Shown piece by piece: positions 4,638 to 11,549 of a stretch of 11,549 nt of DNA (position 1 is the first letter of the stretch; every line of letters starts with the position of its first letter). The position numbers were made by a program, and so were the translations under genes. A model generated the notes under the pieces. That model saw only the letters and a program-made list of their open reading frames with translations, was not told the origin of the DNA and made no database searches. The DNA is from JBBQKP01 sp038326995 (lineage in GTDB: Bacteria > Planctomycetota > Phycisphaerae > Tepidisphaerales > Tepidisphaeraceae), in the NCBI GenBank assembly GCA_038326995.1, contig JBBQKP010000102.1, forward strand, positions 1-11,549, written 5' to 3'.

Positions 4638-7355
4638 ATGTCGGACGATCTCAACCAACGACTTGAACAATTGGAACGGCGGCTCGCGGAACTCGAAAAG
4701 CATATCGGCGTGGCAAAGCCGGCTAGCGTCGAACAGCCGCCTGTGGTGGACAAGATTTCGATGACGGGGACTCTTCGGCGGTTGAATGAGATGAAGGACC
4801 AGAAGGATCAGGAGTACCACCGGCCAGCAGGTCAGCAAAGGTCGGTTGAGGCCAATGTGACACCGGCAATTCTGATGGACGCCGAGCCTTTGGCGAATCA
4901 ATCGGCCCAGATGCCATCGCCATCAATCGAACCAGAAACCGTTTCGTCGCCGCCCATACCCGAACGTGTGGTCGTTGAGCAGGTCTCCCGGAAGCCGAAC
5001 AATCTCGAGCAGTTGTTCGGACTGAAGCTGGCCGGCTGGATCGGCGCGGTCGTGCTGGTCATTGGTAGCGCGCTGGGCGTGAAGTATGTCTACGATCAAG
5101 GCTGGCTTGGTGTGGTGCCTGATTCTGTAACACTCGGCCTGCTTTATCTGGTCGGCATCGCCGTACTCGGGATCGGCGAGTGGGTCCATCGAAAAGTGTC
5201 GGCGCTGGCGTCGACAGGAATATTCGGCGCGGGTGTAGCGCTGTTGTTCGTAGTCAGCTATGCCGGGTACGGGTACTACGAACTCTATTCGCAGGGGCCG
5301 GCGTTCGCGTTGATGGCGGCGTCGTGTGCGATCGGTGCGATCATCGCGTATCGGGTAGGCATGGTCTCGATTGCCGTGCTGTCGCTCATCGGCGCGAATC
5401 TCGCGCCGGTCATCGTTCGACCCGAGCCGACATCGCAATGGAATTTGCCGATCTATCTTCTGGCGTTGCAGTTGGTCGCGCTGTTCCTTGCATACATTCA
5501 CAACACTTCTGGCTGGTGGGTTTTGCGAGTAGTTTCACTCTTGTCGATCGGCTTGTGGTCGAGCCAATGGCTGGTGTTGGGAAACAACACACACGGCAGC
5601 GTCTACGGAATTTCCATCTGTGTTTATGCGCTGCTCTATCACATCGAAGTTGTTCTCTCTTCAAGCCGACTCAAGGACCAAAAGCTGCGTCCGACTTATG
5701 CGGGGTTCAGCTTCGCGGTAACGGCAATGCTGGGCGCGGGGCTGTATCGATGGTCGAGCGATCTTTCGCCCACCACGTGCGGATTGATTTTCCTTGGGTT
5801 GGCGGTGATCACGTTGATGGCAGCGGCGTTGCTTCGACGCACGAACCGACCGATGGCGATCAGCTACATCGCCCAGAGTATGACGCTGTTCGTCGCGACC
5901 GTTCCGATCGTTTTTTCCGGTCCGTGGGTGCTCTTGGCGTGGGTGTGTCAGGCATTGGGGTATGCGGCACTCGGAGTGTGGGTGAAATCGGTTCCGATCC
6001 GGCGCGGGTCGGCAGTCGTTTGGCTGCTGACTTTGCCTTTTCTGGGCCATCACATCGCCAATGATTCACCTGCATTCTTCGAGCCCGTGTTTAGTTGGTT
6101 TGCGGGTGTGATTCCCGTGTGGTTCGTACTCCTGATGGGGACGGGGATCGCGGGGTGGATAGTCGGGCATTTGATTCGGGAATCCCGGACGAATGACCTG
6201 GTGCTGCGCGACGGCTTGAGTAAGGACGTTGCGACGGTCGCCGCGCTGGTGATGGGTGTCGGATGTTTGTACCAACTTGATTCGCCTTACTCCTCGCTAG
6301 CACTGGTCGTGATGGCATGGTGTCTTATTGGGTTGGACCGTTTAATTTCCTGGCGACTCCATCTACTGGTGGCGACGGCGTTGATCGGTTTGGCGTGTGT
6401 GCGATGGACTGTTTTTGATGTGCTGCCGCGACTGGGAAATGGCACCGCGGGGTCGGCTTTTCTGAACACGACGACAATGGTCGGCGTCGCCGTGCTGGGT
6501 TCGCTTTACACGCTTGTGCGGTTCGGCTGGCAAAGGGTTTTGAACAAGGCGACCCAAGCGCCCGACGATGGAAAAGCGTCGTTCATCGCGCTGGTCCTGG
6601 TCATCACGCTGGCGACGGTGTCGATGAGCGTGGAGCTCGTATTGCTCTTGCGCGAGGTGAGTACCGTCTGGCCAAAGATACAGGCGGCTGCAATGGCGCT
6701 TTCGGTTTTGTGGACGGCGGCGCTGATGGCGATCTGGATGTGTCGAAGGATTCTGGTCGGCCAGGCGAGCCGAGCAGCTATAACGACGGCGATCGGGTTC
6801 TCTCTGGCGTTAGTGATGGCAAAGTTTGTGACGGTCGACGTGCTCGTGTTTTCAGGTTTGATGCGCGGACCGACCTTGCCGATTATGAATCTGCAATCGC
6901 TCTCTGCCATCGTGTTGGTCGGGTGCGTGTTGTGGGTCGCACGAAAATCATCTCGAAGAGATGTTCGAGACGGGCTCATTTTGATCGCAGCGATCATTGT
7001 GCTGATCGTCGGCACGAAAGAAGTCGGCCGGCAGATTCTCGACAACAAGTATCAATTTTCGCTGAGTGCGTTTTACTCGGTCTACTCCCTTGTGCTGATC
7101 GTGTGCGGCTTTGCCTGGCGAAGCAAAGTGCTCCGCATGGCGGGATTGGCGTTACTCGGTCTTACACTTTGCAAAATCGTCTTCATTGATCTTTCAGATG
7201 CGGGTACCGGTTGGCGCATCCTCAGCTTCATCGGACTCGGATCCATCCTGCTTGGAACCAGCGTGGTGTACGGAAAACTCAGCCCGGTGCTACTGGGCGA
7301 AAACAAGGACCCCGCCGCAGATCACCCCGGTCATTCCAATAGTGAGAGCTCGTGA
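4638..7355 (+). CDS. DUF2339 family multi-pass membrane protein
   Basis: This is a 905-residue integral membrane protein of unknown function belonging to the DUF2339 family. The N-terminus (1-25, MSDDLNQRLEQLERRLAELEKHIG) is a short coiled coil, followed by a hydrophilic Pro-rich linker to about residue 120. The family hallmark then begins: NLEQLFGLKLAGWIGAVVLVIGSALGVKYVYDQGWLG (about 122-157). From there to about residue 885 the protein is an almost unbroken series of hydrophobic helices, more than twenty by eye, ending in a charged tail. ATG at 4638 is chosen because it starts exactly at the coiled coil; the frame is open 29 codons further upstream but that part does not look like protein. 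The ribosome binding site is weak. It is divergent from the thioredoxin remnant and appears to be monocistronic. The large size and coiled-coil N-terminus are typical of the family. Confidence 0.85.
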   Translation: MSDDLNQRLEQLERRLAELEKHIGVAKPASVEQPPVVDKISMTGTLRRLNEMKDQKDQEYHRPAGQQRSVEANVTPAILMDAEPLANQSAQMPSPSIEPETVSSPPIPERVVVEQVSRKPNNLEQLFGLKLAGWIGAVVLVIGSALGVKYVYDQGWLGVVPDSVTLGLLYLVGIAVLGIGEWVHRKVSALASTGIFGAGVALLFVVSYAGYGYYELYSQGPAFALMAASCAIGAIIAYRVGMVSIAVLSLIGANLAPVIVRPEPTSQWNLPIYLLALQLVALFLAYIHNTSGWWVLRVVSLLSIGLWSSQWLVLGNNTHGSVYGISICVYALLYHIEVVLSSSRLKDQKLRPTYAGFSFAVTAMLGAGLYRWSSDLSPTTCGLIFLGLAVITLMAAALLRRTNRPMAISYIAQSMTLFVATVPIVFSGPWVLLAWVCQALGYAALGVWVKSVPIRRGSAVVWLLTLPFLGHHIANDSPAFFEPVFSWFAGVIPVWFVLLMGTGIAGWIVGHLIRESRTNDLVLRDGLSKDVATVAALVMGVGCLYQLDSPYSSLALVVMAWCLIGLDRLISWRLHLLVATALIGLACVRWTVFDVLPRLGNGTAGSAFLNTTTMVGVAVLGSLYTLVRFGWQRVLNKATQAPDDGKASFIALVLVITLATVSMSVELVLLLREVSTVWPKIQAAAMALSVLWTAALMAIWMCRRILVGQASRAAITTAIGFSLALVMAKFVTVDVLVFSGLMRGPTLPIMNLQSLSAIVLVGCVLWVARKSSRRDVRDGLILIAAIIVLIVGTKEVGRQILDNKYQFSLSAFYSVYSLVLIVCGFAWRSKVLRMAGLALLGLTLCKIVFIDLSDAGTGWRILSFIGLGSILLGTSVVYGKLSPVLLGENKDPAADHPGHSNSESS

Positions 7356-7392
7356 GAGAGCCATACCGGGACGCAGCGAGTCATCTGATCTA

Positions 7393-7415
7393 GGCGAAGC
7401 AGACGCTGCTGCGCC
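7393..7415. terminator. Hairpin between convergent DUF2339 gene and tRNA-Val
   Basis: GGCGAAGCAG (7393-7402) and CTGCTGCGCC (7406-7415) pair at 9 of 10 positions around a 3-nt loop. An outer CGAGTC/GACTCG pair (7377-7382 with 7428-7433) could extend the structure. No U run follows in either direction, so it is only a candidate bidirectional terminator. Confidence 0.35.
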
Positions 7416-7449
7416 AAATCGCCAAACGACTCGATGAGCCCGGGAAAAC

Positions 7450-7523
7450 TGGGCCGTACAGGGCTCGAACCTGTAACCCCCTCCGTGTAAAGGAGGTGCT
7501 CTGGCCAATTGAGCTAACAGCCC
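7450..7523 (-). tRNA. tRNA-Val (anticodon UAC)
   Basis: The 74-nt minus-strand sequence folds as a complete cloverleaf. The acceptor GGGCTGT pairs with ACGGCCC with one G-U. The D arm is GCTC/GAGC with GG in its loop. The anticodon stem CCTCC/GGAGG encloses loop TTTACAC, giving anticodon UAC (valine, GUN codons). The variable loop has 5 nt and the T arm is ACAGG/CCTGT with loop TTCGAGC. The discriminator is A. CCA is not encoded (GTTT follows), so it must be added by tRNA nucleotidyltransferase. It is convergent with the DUF2339 gene and divergent from the cysteine desulfurase gene. Confidence 0.97.
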
Positions 7524-7531
7524 GCGCTCAG

Positions 7532-7560
7532 ATTATGCGCGGCGAATCGTCTTTCGTACA
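7532..7560 (-). promoter_or_regulatory. Promoter of tRNA-Val
   Basis: On the minus strand a good -10 box CATAAT (7537-7532) lies 8 nt before the tRNA 5' end, close to where transcription should start. A weak -35, TGTACG (7560-7555), is placed 17 bp upstream. The -10 is identical to that of the rpsO promoter. Confidence 0.5.
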
Positions 7561-7642
7561 GACACGCCTCACTACCCTCACCATTCGACGCCGAATGCGG
7601 CTATCGACGATCGACCAGTGACTGACCTATAGTACCAATCCG

Positions 7643-8788
7643 ATGGACATGATTTATCTCGACAGCAATGCCACGACACGTCCCGCCCCCGAGGTGGTGC
7701 GTGCGATGGCCGACATGTTGGAGCACGATTGGGCCAACCCCTCGAGCGCTCATCGCCTGGGTCAGCGTGCGCGTGCGAAACTGGACGAAGCGCGCGAGCA
7801 AGTCGCTTCGCTGGTTCACTGTGCGCCGGGCGAGTTATTTTTCACCGGCTGTGGCACCGAGGCGATCAACACCGCGATCCGCGGCCTGCTGCTGGCTCGC
7901 ACGCCACGCCGCCGCATCGTGACCAGCACCGTCGAACACAGCGCCACGCGCGAGCTTTGTCAGCAACTCGCACGCGACGGCTACGAGATCGTCGAGATCG
8001 GCGTCGACGAGCAAGGCGAGCTCGATCTGGTTCACTTCCAGGACATCGTCGACGATCAATGCGCACTGGTCTCGCTCATGTGGGCGAACAACGAGACGGG
8101 CGTCGTCTGGCCGGTGGAGACGCTGAGCGCGCACTGTCGCTCCAAAAAAGTTCCGCTGCATATGGATGCGACGCAGGCGGTCGGGAAAATTCCAGTCGAC
8201 GTGACATCGCTGGGCATCGACGCGGCGAGCTTTGCGGGGCACAAATTCCACGGACCCAAAGGCGTAGGCGCGCTCTTCACGCGTAAGGGCATCAGGCTCA
8301 AGCCCTGGCTCATCGGCGGGCCGCAGGAGCGAGGCCGCCGCGGCGGAACAGAAAATACCGCCGGCATCGTCGGCATGGGAGCGGCTGCAAAAGTCGCACA
8401 GGCGACGCTTCAGCAGATGGTGAAGGTCGAAACCATGCGTGATGATTTTGAAGAACGACTGCTGCGAAATGTGCCCGACACACAAATTCACGCGGGCCGC
8501 GCCACTCGTCTTCCCAACACGTCCAACGTGGGCTTTGCGGCTCTTAGCGCTGAAGCAATTCTTCTGTCACTGAGCGAAAAGGGAATCTGCGCCAGTGCCG
8601 GGGCCGCGTGCAGCAGTGGATCGCTCGAAGCATCTCACGTGCTTCAGGCGATGCGTGTCGATCACCGCCATGCACATGGTGCGATTCGATTCTCACTCTC
8701 GCGATACACCACGCAGGATGAGCTCGAACACACGCTAAGCACGTTACCGGCGATCATTGGCAAGCTGCGACAAGTGATGCCGGTGTGA
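7643..8788 (+). CDS. Cysteine desulfurase, NifS/IscS type
   Basis: This PLP-dependent class V aminotransferase-fold enzyme converts L-cysteine to alanine and passes the sulfur, as a persulfide, to Fe-S cluster assembly, tRNA thiolation or cofactor synthesis. The 381-residue protein is of normal length. It starts with the family hallmark YLDSNATT (5-12). TVEHS (96-100) gives the PLP-stacking His99, WANNETG (147-153) the sugar-pocket loop, and HMDATQAVGK (173-182) the PLP-contacting Asp175 and Gln178. SFAGHKFHGPKG (196-207) carries the Schiff-base Lys201, and ASAGAACSSGS (317-327) carries catalytic Cys323 on the mobile loop. GGPQERGRRGGTEN (225-238) is also typical. The catalytic-loop pattern ACSSGS fits the IscS/NifS class better than SufS. 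No iscU, iscA or other cluster gene is adjacent, so the partner pathway is unknown. ATG at 7643 lacks a clear Shine-Dalgarno; an ATG two codons later is the alternative. Confidence 0.96.
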   Translation: MDMIYLDSNATTRPAPEVVRAMADMLEHDWANPSSAHRLGQRARAKLDEAREQVASLVHCAPGELFFTGCGTEAINTAIRGLLLARTPRRRIVTSTVEHSATRELCQQLARDGYEIVEIGVDEQGELDLVHFQDIVDDQCALVSLMWANNETGVVWPVETLSAHCRSKKVPLHMDATQAVGKIPVDVTSLGIDAASFAGHKFHGPKGVGALFTRKGIRLKPWLIGGPQERGRRGGTENTAGIVGMGAAAKVAQATLQQMVKVETMRDDFEERLLRNVPDTQIHAGRATRLPNTSNVGFAALSAEAILLSLSEKGICASAGAACSSGSLEASHVLQAMRVDHRHAHGAIRFSLSRYTTQDELEHTLSTLPAIIGKLRQVMPV

Positions 8789-8833
8789 GCGAAGCACTTC
8801 GATATTCACGGTATCAAAAAAGTCAGTGGCGCT

Positions 8834-9628
8834 TCAGGCCGAATACCCAAAGCTCGCCGCCCTATCGCGGTGGACGGCAATGGTGTTCCAAATCGCGGTG
8901 GGAATCGGCTTTCGCTGGGCCTTTGGTTTCTCGCCATCAAAGAGAAGATAACCCGCATCAAGGAGAATCTTCGTTACCGGATCACAATTGTCTCCGCCGA
9001 CTTCGATGATGAAGATCGGCCGCACTTCGTTGATTAGCTTAGCACCGCCGAGCAAGGCATCGACCTCAGCGCCTTCGACATCCATCTTTAAGACATCGGG
9101 AGGGCGAAAGCCCTGCAGCATTTCGTCGAGCGTAACGATGACGACGGCCCGCGTCTCGGCGATGCCGCCGAATTGATTATTGCCAAAGCCGGCGAGCTTG
9201 TTGGATGCGCGGCTGCGGTCGCTGATGTCGAATTTGGCGAAACGTGTCGGAGGCTTCGCGACGGCAACTCCAAGGACGCTCACGTCCGCGATGTTTCCGC
9301 GGTTGGCTCGGATCGTTCTCAGCAACAATTTCTGGTTGTCCACATCCGGCTCGACCGCTACCACCTGCCCGCTCTTGCCCGCTTTGGCCGCAGCAGAAAA
9401 GCTGAACAAGCCGAGATTCGCACCGATGTCCCACACGCTCATGCCGGGCTTGACAACTTCGCTCACAAAATTCAGCAGTTGCGAATCGACTTCGCGGAGA
9501 TTGAACTTCCAATATCGAAGTCCGCCGGACTCTGGTGAAACGCGCATTTTCACTCTGCCGAACTCTTCGGGAAGGCGTCTCCAGAATGAAACGCCGCGAC
9601 TCATTTTTTCGGCCATGTTGCGAATCAT
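8834..9628 (-). CDS. FkbM family SAM-dependent methyltransferase
   Basis: FkbM-family enzymes are Rossmann-fold O-methyltransferases that act on polyketides, glycolipids or surface sugars; the substrate here is not identifiable. In the 264-residue product VWDIGANLGLFSF (65-77) is SAM motif I, and VVAVEPD (89-95) supplies the acidic residue for the SAM ribose. LKMDVEGAEVDALLGG (180-195) is the diagnostic FkbM segment, and PIFIIEVGGDN (204-214) follows as expected. ATG at 9628 is chosen because a GAGAG purine run lies about 7 nt upstream; a GTG at 9673 in the same frame would add 15 residues but has no visible ribosome binding site. The gene converges on the cysteine desulfurase gene with 45 bp between stops. 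No glycosyltransferase or biosynthetic neighbours help assign a role. Confidence 0.88.
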   Translation of the reverse strand: MIRNMAEKMSRGVSFWRRLPEEFGRVKMRVSPESGGLRYWKFNLREVDSQLLNFVSEVVKPGMSVWDIGANLGLFSFSAAAKAGKSGQVVAVEPDVDNQKLLLRTIRANRGNIADVSVLGVAVAKPPTRFAKFDISDRSRASNKLAGFGNNQFGGIAETRAVVIVTLDEMLQGFRPPDVLKMDVEGAEVDALLGGAKLINEVRPIFIIEVGGDNCDPVTKILLDAGYLLFDGEKPKAQRKPIPTAIWNTIAVHRDRAASFGYSA

Positions 9629-9679
9629 GCGAATGCTCTCTTCTTTATTTTTAGCCTGTCGACGAAATACCACAAACGA

Positions 9680-9844
9680 TCAGGGCTGCGATGCGTCGCA
9701 ACCATACCATAATTCACAGCTGTATTGGCGACCTCGGACGATTTCGACTTCCTGCGTAGCTGTGCCTGAAGTCAGCCCGATGATATTGAATTGATAGACC
9801 AACGGCTCTGGATCTGATCCCGAGTTTTGCATCAAGGCCCGCAT
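9680..9844 (-). CDS. Small reading frame of unknown function upstream of the methyltransferase
   Basis: Fifty-four codons from ATG 9844 to TGA 9680 read MRALMQNSGSDPEPLVYQFN and onward to ELWYGCDASQP. The alternating hydrophobic pattern (PLVYQFNIIGL, QEVEIVRGRQYSCELWYG) resembles beta strands of an Ig- or fibronectin-like domain, but I do not recognise a family. It ends 6 nt before the possible GTG start of the FkbM gene, suggesting either a short co-transcribed gene or the tail of a lost larger one. There is no Shine-Dalgarno and the frame is closed by TGA just upstream of the ATG. It may equally be chance. Confidence 0.3.
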   Translation of the reverse strand: MRALMQNSGSDPEPLVYQFNIIGLTSGTATQEVEIVRGRQYSCELWYGCDASQP

Positions 9845-9890
9845 TAGAATTCGATGAGCAGCTCACGGCGCGTCAATAACGGTCGGCCTC

Positions 9891-9902
9891 TTGTCGCGAC
9901 AA
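9891..9902. promoter_or_regulatory. 12-bp perfect palindrome TTGTCGCGACAA
   Basis: A perfect dyad located 9 bp upstream of the proposed -35 box of the acetyltransferase gene, where activators or repressors commonly bind. A role as a regulator site is inference only; no regulator gene is nearby. Confidence 0.3.
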
Positions 9903-9911
9903 AAACATTCG

Positions 9912-9940
9912 TTGCCATCGACACCTAAATTCTCTATCAA
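9912..9940 (+). promoter_or_regulatory. Sigma70-type promoter for the GNAT acetyltransferase
   Basis: TTGCCA (9912-9917) matches TTGACA at 5 of 6 positions and TATCAA (9935-9940) matches TATAAT at 4 of 6, with 17 bp between. Transcription would start near 9947, about 20 nt before the ATG. Confidence 0.45.
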
Positions 9941-9967
9941 TGCAGTTCCCAAACGCGAATTTTGAAC

Positions 9968-10450
9968 ATGCGAATCCAAACCGTCGGCAGCCACCAAATC
10001 ATCGACCTCCGGCACCGCGTGCTGCGCGCAGGCCTGCCTCGTGATTCGGCGATCTTCGACGGCGATGACGAGCCATACGCAATCCACCTGGCGGCGATAC
10101 TCGAATCTCAGGAAGTCGTCGGGTGCTGCACTTTCATTCGGCGCGCCTGGAACGATGCGCCCGCATGGCAGTTACGCGGCATGGCCGTCGAGAACGCCCT
10201 TCAACGCGGCGGCGAACAAACTCAAGCTGCCGTTCAATCAAAAACAGTCTCGAGAAAAGGTGTGGGTTCGACCCTCCTCATTTTCGCAGAAAATCTTCCC
10301 GAAATTCGTTCCTACTCAAGCCAACTGTGGTGCAACGCGCGCGAGTCGGCCAGGGGATTTTACGAAAAGTACGGCTGGCACATTGAGAGTGAACGGTTTG
10401 ATATCCCGACGGCCGGGCCTCACTTTCGGATGTCCAGGCGACTCACATAA
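9968..10450 (+). CDS. GNAT family N-acetyltransferase
   Basis: This GCN5-related acetyltransferase would transfer the acetyl group of acetyl-CoA to an amine; the acceptor is unknown. The 160-residue protein opens with IIDLRHRVLRAGLP (11-24), a pattern seen in GNAT proteins whose first strand and helix carry R-x-x-V-L-R. WQLRGMAV (68-75) is the central strand, KGVGSTLLIFAE (97-108) is motif A with the pyrophosphate loop, and LWCNARESARGFYEKYGW (120-137) is motif B with the usual Asn, Ala and Tyr-Gly-Trp elements. About 15-18 extra residues (roughly 76-94) separate the strand from the motif A loop, and Ser95 replaces the usual Arg/Gln. ATG 9968 is chosen over a TTG two codons earlier. There is no clear Shine-Dalgarno, but a promoter lies just upstream. 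Confidence 0.87.
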   Translation: MRIQTVGSHQIIDLRHRVLRAGLPRDSAIFDGDDEPYAIHLAAILESQEVVGCCTFIRRAWNDAPAWQLRGMAVENALQRGGEQTQAAVQSKTVSRKGVGSTLLIFAENLPEIRSYSSQLWCNARESARGFYEKYGWHIESERFDIPTAGPHFRMSRRLT

Positions 10451-10517
10451 ATGAATTCAACGAGTGCTCTGTATCTTAGAACGATCGGTGATTCTGAAAT
10501 AATAAATGAACAAGTCA

Positions 10518-10585
10518 GAGACCCGTGCCACCATTGGTCCACCATTAGAATGTCGGTGGCACCGGTCTCCGACAGATTTTCTGTC
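10518..10585. repeat. REP-like inverted repeat with GTGCCACC arms
   Basis: GAGACCCGTGCCACC (10518-10532) and GGTGGCACCGGTCTC (10555-10569) are complementary at 14 of 15 positions around a 22-nt loop. A second perfect hairpin GACAG-ATTTT-CTGTC follows at 10571-10585. It fills most of the gap between the acetyltransferase and sugar kinase genes. The form is that of a dispersed intergenic palindrome; similar GTGGCAC elements are, to my recollection, frequent in planctomycete genomes. It might also act as a weak terminator for the acetyltransferase gene. Confidence 0.6.
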
Positions 10586-10658
10586 TGCGTAAGAAAAGAA
10601 GCAACGCGTTTCCTGAAATCAAGGCGTGACCAAGCACCAACGTGAATCGAGCGACCGC

Positions 10659-11549
10659 ATGAAAACACTCGCGATCGACATCGGCACATCGAGCGTCAAG
10701 GCGGCGGTCATCACCAACGGCCGAGTCGTCGGCAAGGTCGGATTCGTAGCGCTCAAGTCCGACCGCACAATTAGCGGCGACCGCGCGCAGATCGATGCGA
10801 ATCACATTCTCGATTCGATCGCACAAGCACTTCGCCAGCTCGGGCCCGTCGCCCGGCGAGTGGACGTGATCGCCGCGGCGGTGATGGCGCCGTCATGGGT
10901 GGCGATCGACGCGAAAGGCCGGGCGATTTCGCACGTCGTTACGCACCAGGACCGCAGGTCGATTGCTGAAGCACATGCGATCGAGAAACGCATCGGACGT
11001 GAAGCGCATTTGTCGATCGTCGGATGCAGGCCCGTCCCGGGCGGAATCAGTTCGACCTCCGCGGCATGGTTCAAAAAACATTCCCCCAGCGTCATCGCCC
11101 GCGCGAAAACGCTGGGGCATTTTCAGACGCTATTGCATCAGTCATGGTGCGGCCGATCTGTGCGTGTGATCGACCCGTCGAACGCTTCATTCACTGGCTT
11201 TTTCAACACGCGACAACTACATGGCTGGAACACTGACCTTCTCGCGGCTGCCGATATTCAAGAGTCGCAGATGCCCGAAGTTCGCCAGGCGAATGAGCGT
11301 GCGGGCGTGATTTCCGTCGAGGGCGCGGCTCGCTTTGGCCTGACCGAAGGCACGCCGACGCTGGTCGGATGCATGGACACCTCGGCCGCGATGTTGCTGG
11401 CCGGCGCGAAGCGAGGCCGACTGGTGAACGTCGCGGGAAGCACGGACGTGCTGGGCGTGTGCGTCGATCGCTTTATGCCCGACGAGCGGGTGCTGACGCG
11501 CGGGCTCGGCGTGGGCAAATTGTGGATGAGCGTGAGCACCATCGCCGCG
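10659..11549 (+). CDS. FGGY family carbohydrate kinase (3' end cut by window edge)
   Basis: FGGY kinases phosphorylate sugars or polyols (xylulose, gluconate, glycerol and others) using ATP; the exact sugar cannot be stated. The visible 297 residues cover the first actin-like domain and part of the second, against about 500 in a full protein. MKTLAIDIGTSSVKAAVI (1-18) is the phosphate-1 motif. THQDRRS (95-101) matches the sugar-contacting segment, PGGISSTSAAWFKKH (127-141) the central helix, and DPSNASFTGFFNTRQLHGW (172-190) the conserved D-x-S-N-A-S region. GTPTLVGCMDTSAAMLLAGA (231-250) contains the proposed catalytic base Asp240, and VAGSTDVLG (258-266) is the phosphate-2 loop. The ATG at 10659 starts exactly at the first strand; the ribosome binding site is weak. 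It is the last gene of the window, after the REP-like repeat. Confidence 0.9.
   Translation, partial: MKTLAIDIGTSSVKAAVITNGRVVGKVGFVALKSDRTISGDRAQIDANHILDSIAQALRQLGPVARRVDVIAAAVMAPSWVAIDAKGRAISHVVTHQDRRSIAEAHAIEKRIGREAHLSIVGCRPVPGGISSTSAAWFKKHSPSVIARAKTLGHFQTLLHQSWCGRSVRVIDPSNASFTGFFNTRQLHGWNTDLLAAADIQESQMPEVRQANERAGVISVEGAARFGLTEGTPTLVGCMDTSAAMLLAGAKRGRLVNVAGSTDVLGVCVDRFMPDERVLTRGLGVGKLWMSVSTIAA

Noticed and set aside
5180..6064. 294-codon plus-strand frame inside the DUF2339 gene
   Set aside because: An out-of-frame shadow; the DUF2339 frame has consistent membrane-helix patterning over the same bases.
7450..7523. tRNA-Val as an integration site for a mobile element
   Set aside because: No integrase gene and no direct duplication of the tRNA 3' end was seen in the window.
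8785..9009. Plus-strand frame starting at the cysteine desulfurase stop codon
   Set aside because: The start overlap looks like translational coupling, but the frame runs antisense into the FkbM methyltransferase and has no protein-like pattern.

Overview
The window is moderately GC-rich chromosomal DNA of housekeeping character. It carries seven recognisable protein genes, one tRNA, one degraded gene and several small dispersed repeats. The lineage cannot be fixed from sequence alone. The scattered intergenic palindromes with GTGCCACC/GGTGGCAC arms, a thioredoxin relative lacking its cysteines, a very large DUF2339 membrane protein and a tRNA without encoded CCA make a Planctomycetota (possibly Phycisphaerae-like) bacterium my tentative guess.

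Left part (1-3687, all minus strand, transcribed right to left): a YegS/BmrU-type lipid kinase gene, then rpsO (ribosomal protein S15), then pnp (polynucleotide phosphorylase, cut by the left edge). The rpsO-pnp order is a widely conserved pairing. Here it has a sigma70-like promoter, a structured rpsO leader, a perfect 11-bp hairpin after rpsO, and a 24-position long stem just before the pnp ribosome binding site. This layout closely resembles the RNase III-processed, autoregulated rpsO-pnp junction of E. coli. The lipid kinase gene carries two tandem repeats, one in frame (12 bp) and one across its stop codon (13 bp).

Middle part (3688-7523): about 470 bases without a gene hold a GGGAC-rich repeat palindrome. 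Next is a broken thioredoxin-fold reading frame on the minus strand that is absent from a simple start-to-stop ORF list because stops interrupt it. A 905-residue DUF2339 multi-pass membrane protein follows on the plus strand, then a tRNA-Val(UAC) on the minus strand.

Right part (7643-11549): a NifS/IscS-type cysteine desulfurase (plus) converges on an FkbM-family SAM methyltransferase (minus), which has a 54-codon unknown reading frame just upstream. A GNAT acetyltransferase (plus) and the first 297 codons of an FGGY sugar kinase (plus, cut by the right edge) follow, separated by a REP-like inverted repeat.

I see no phage, defence, CRISPR, integrase or biosynthetic cluster. The genes do not form one pathway. 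The parts most worth checking are the RNA structures around rpsO-pnp, the hidden thioredoxin remnant and the repeat elements.
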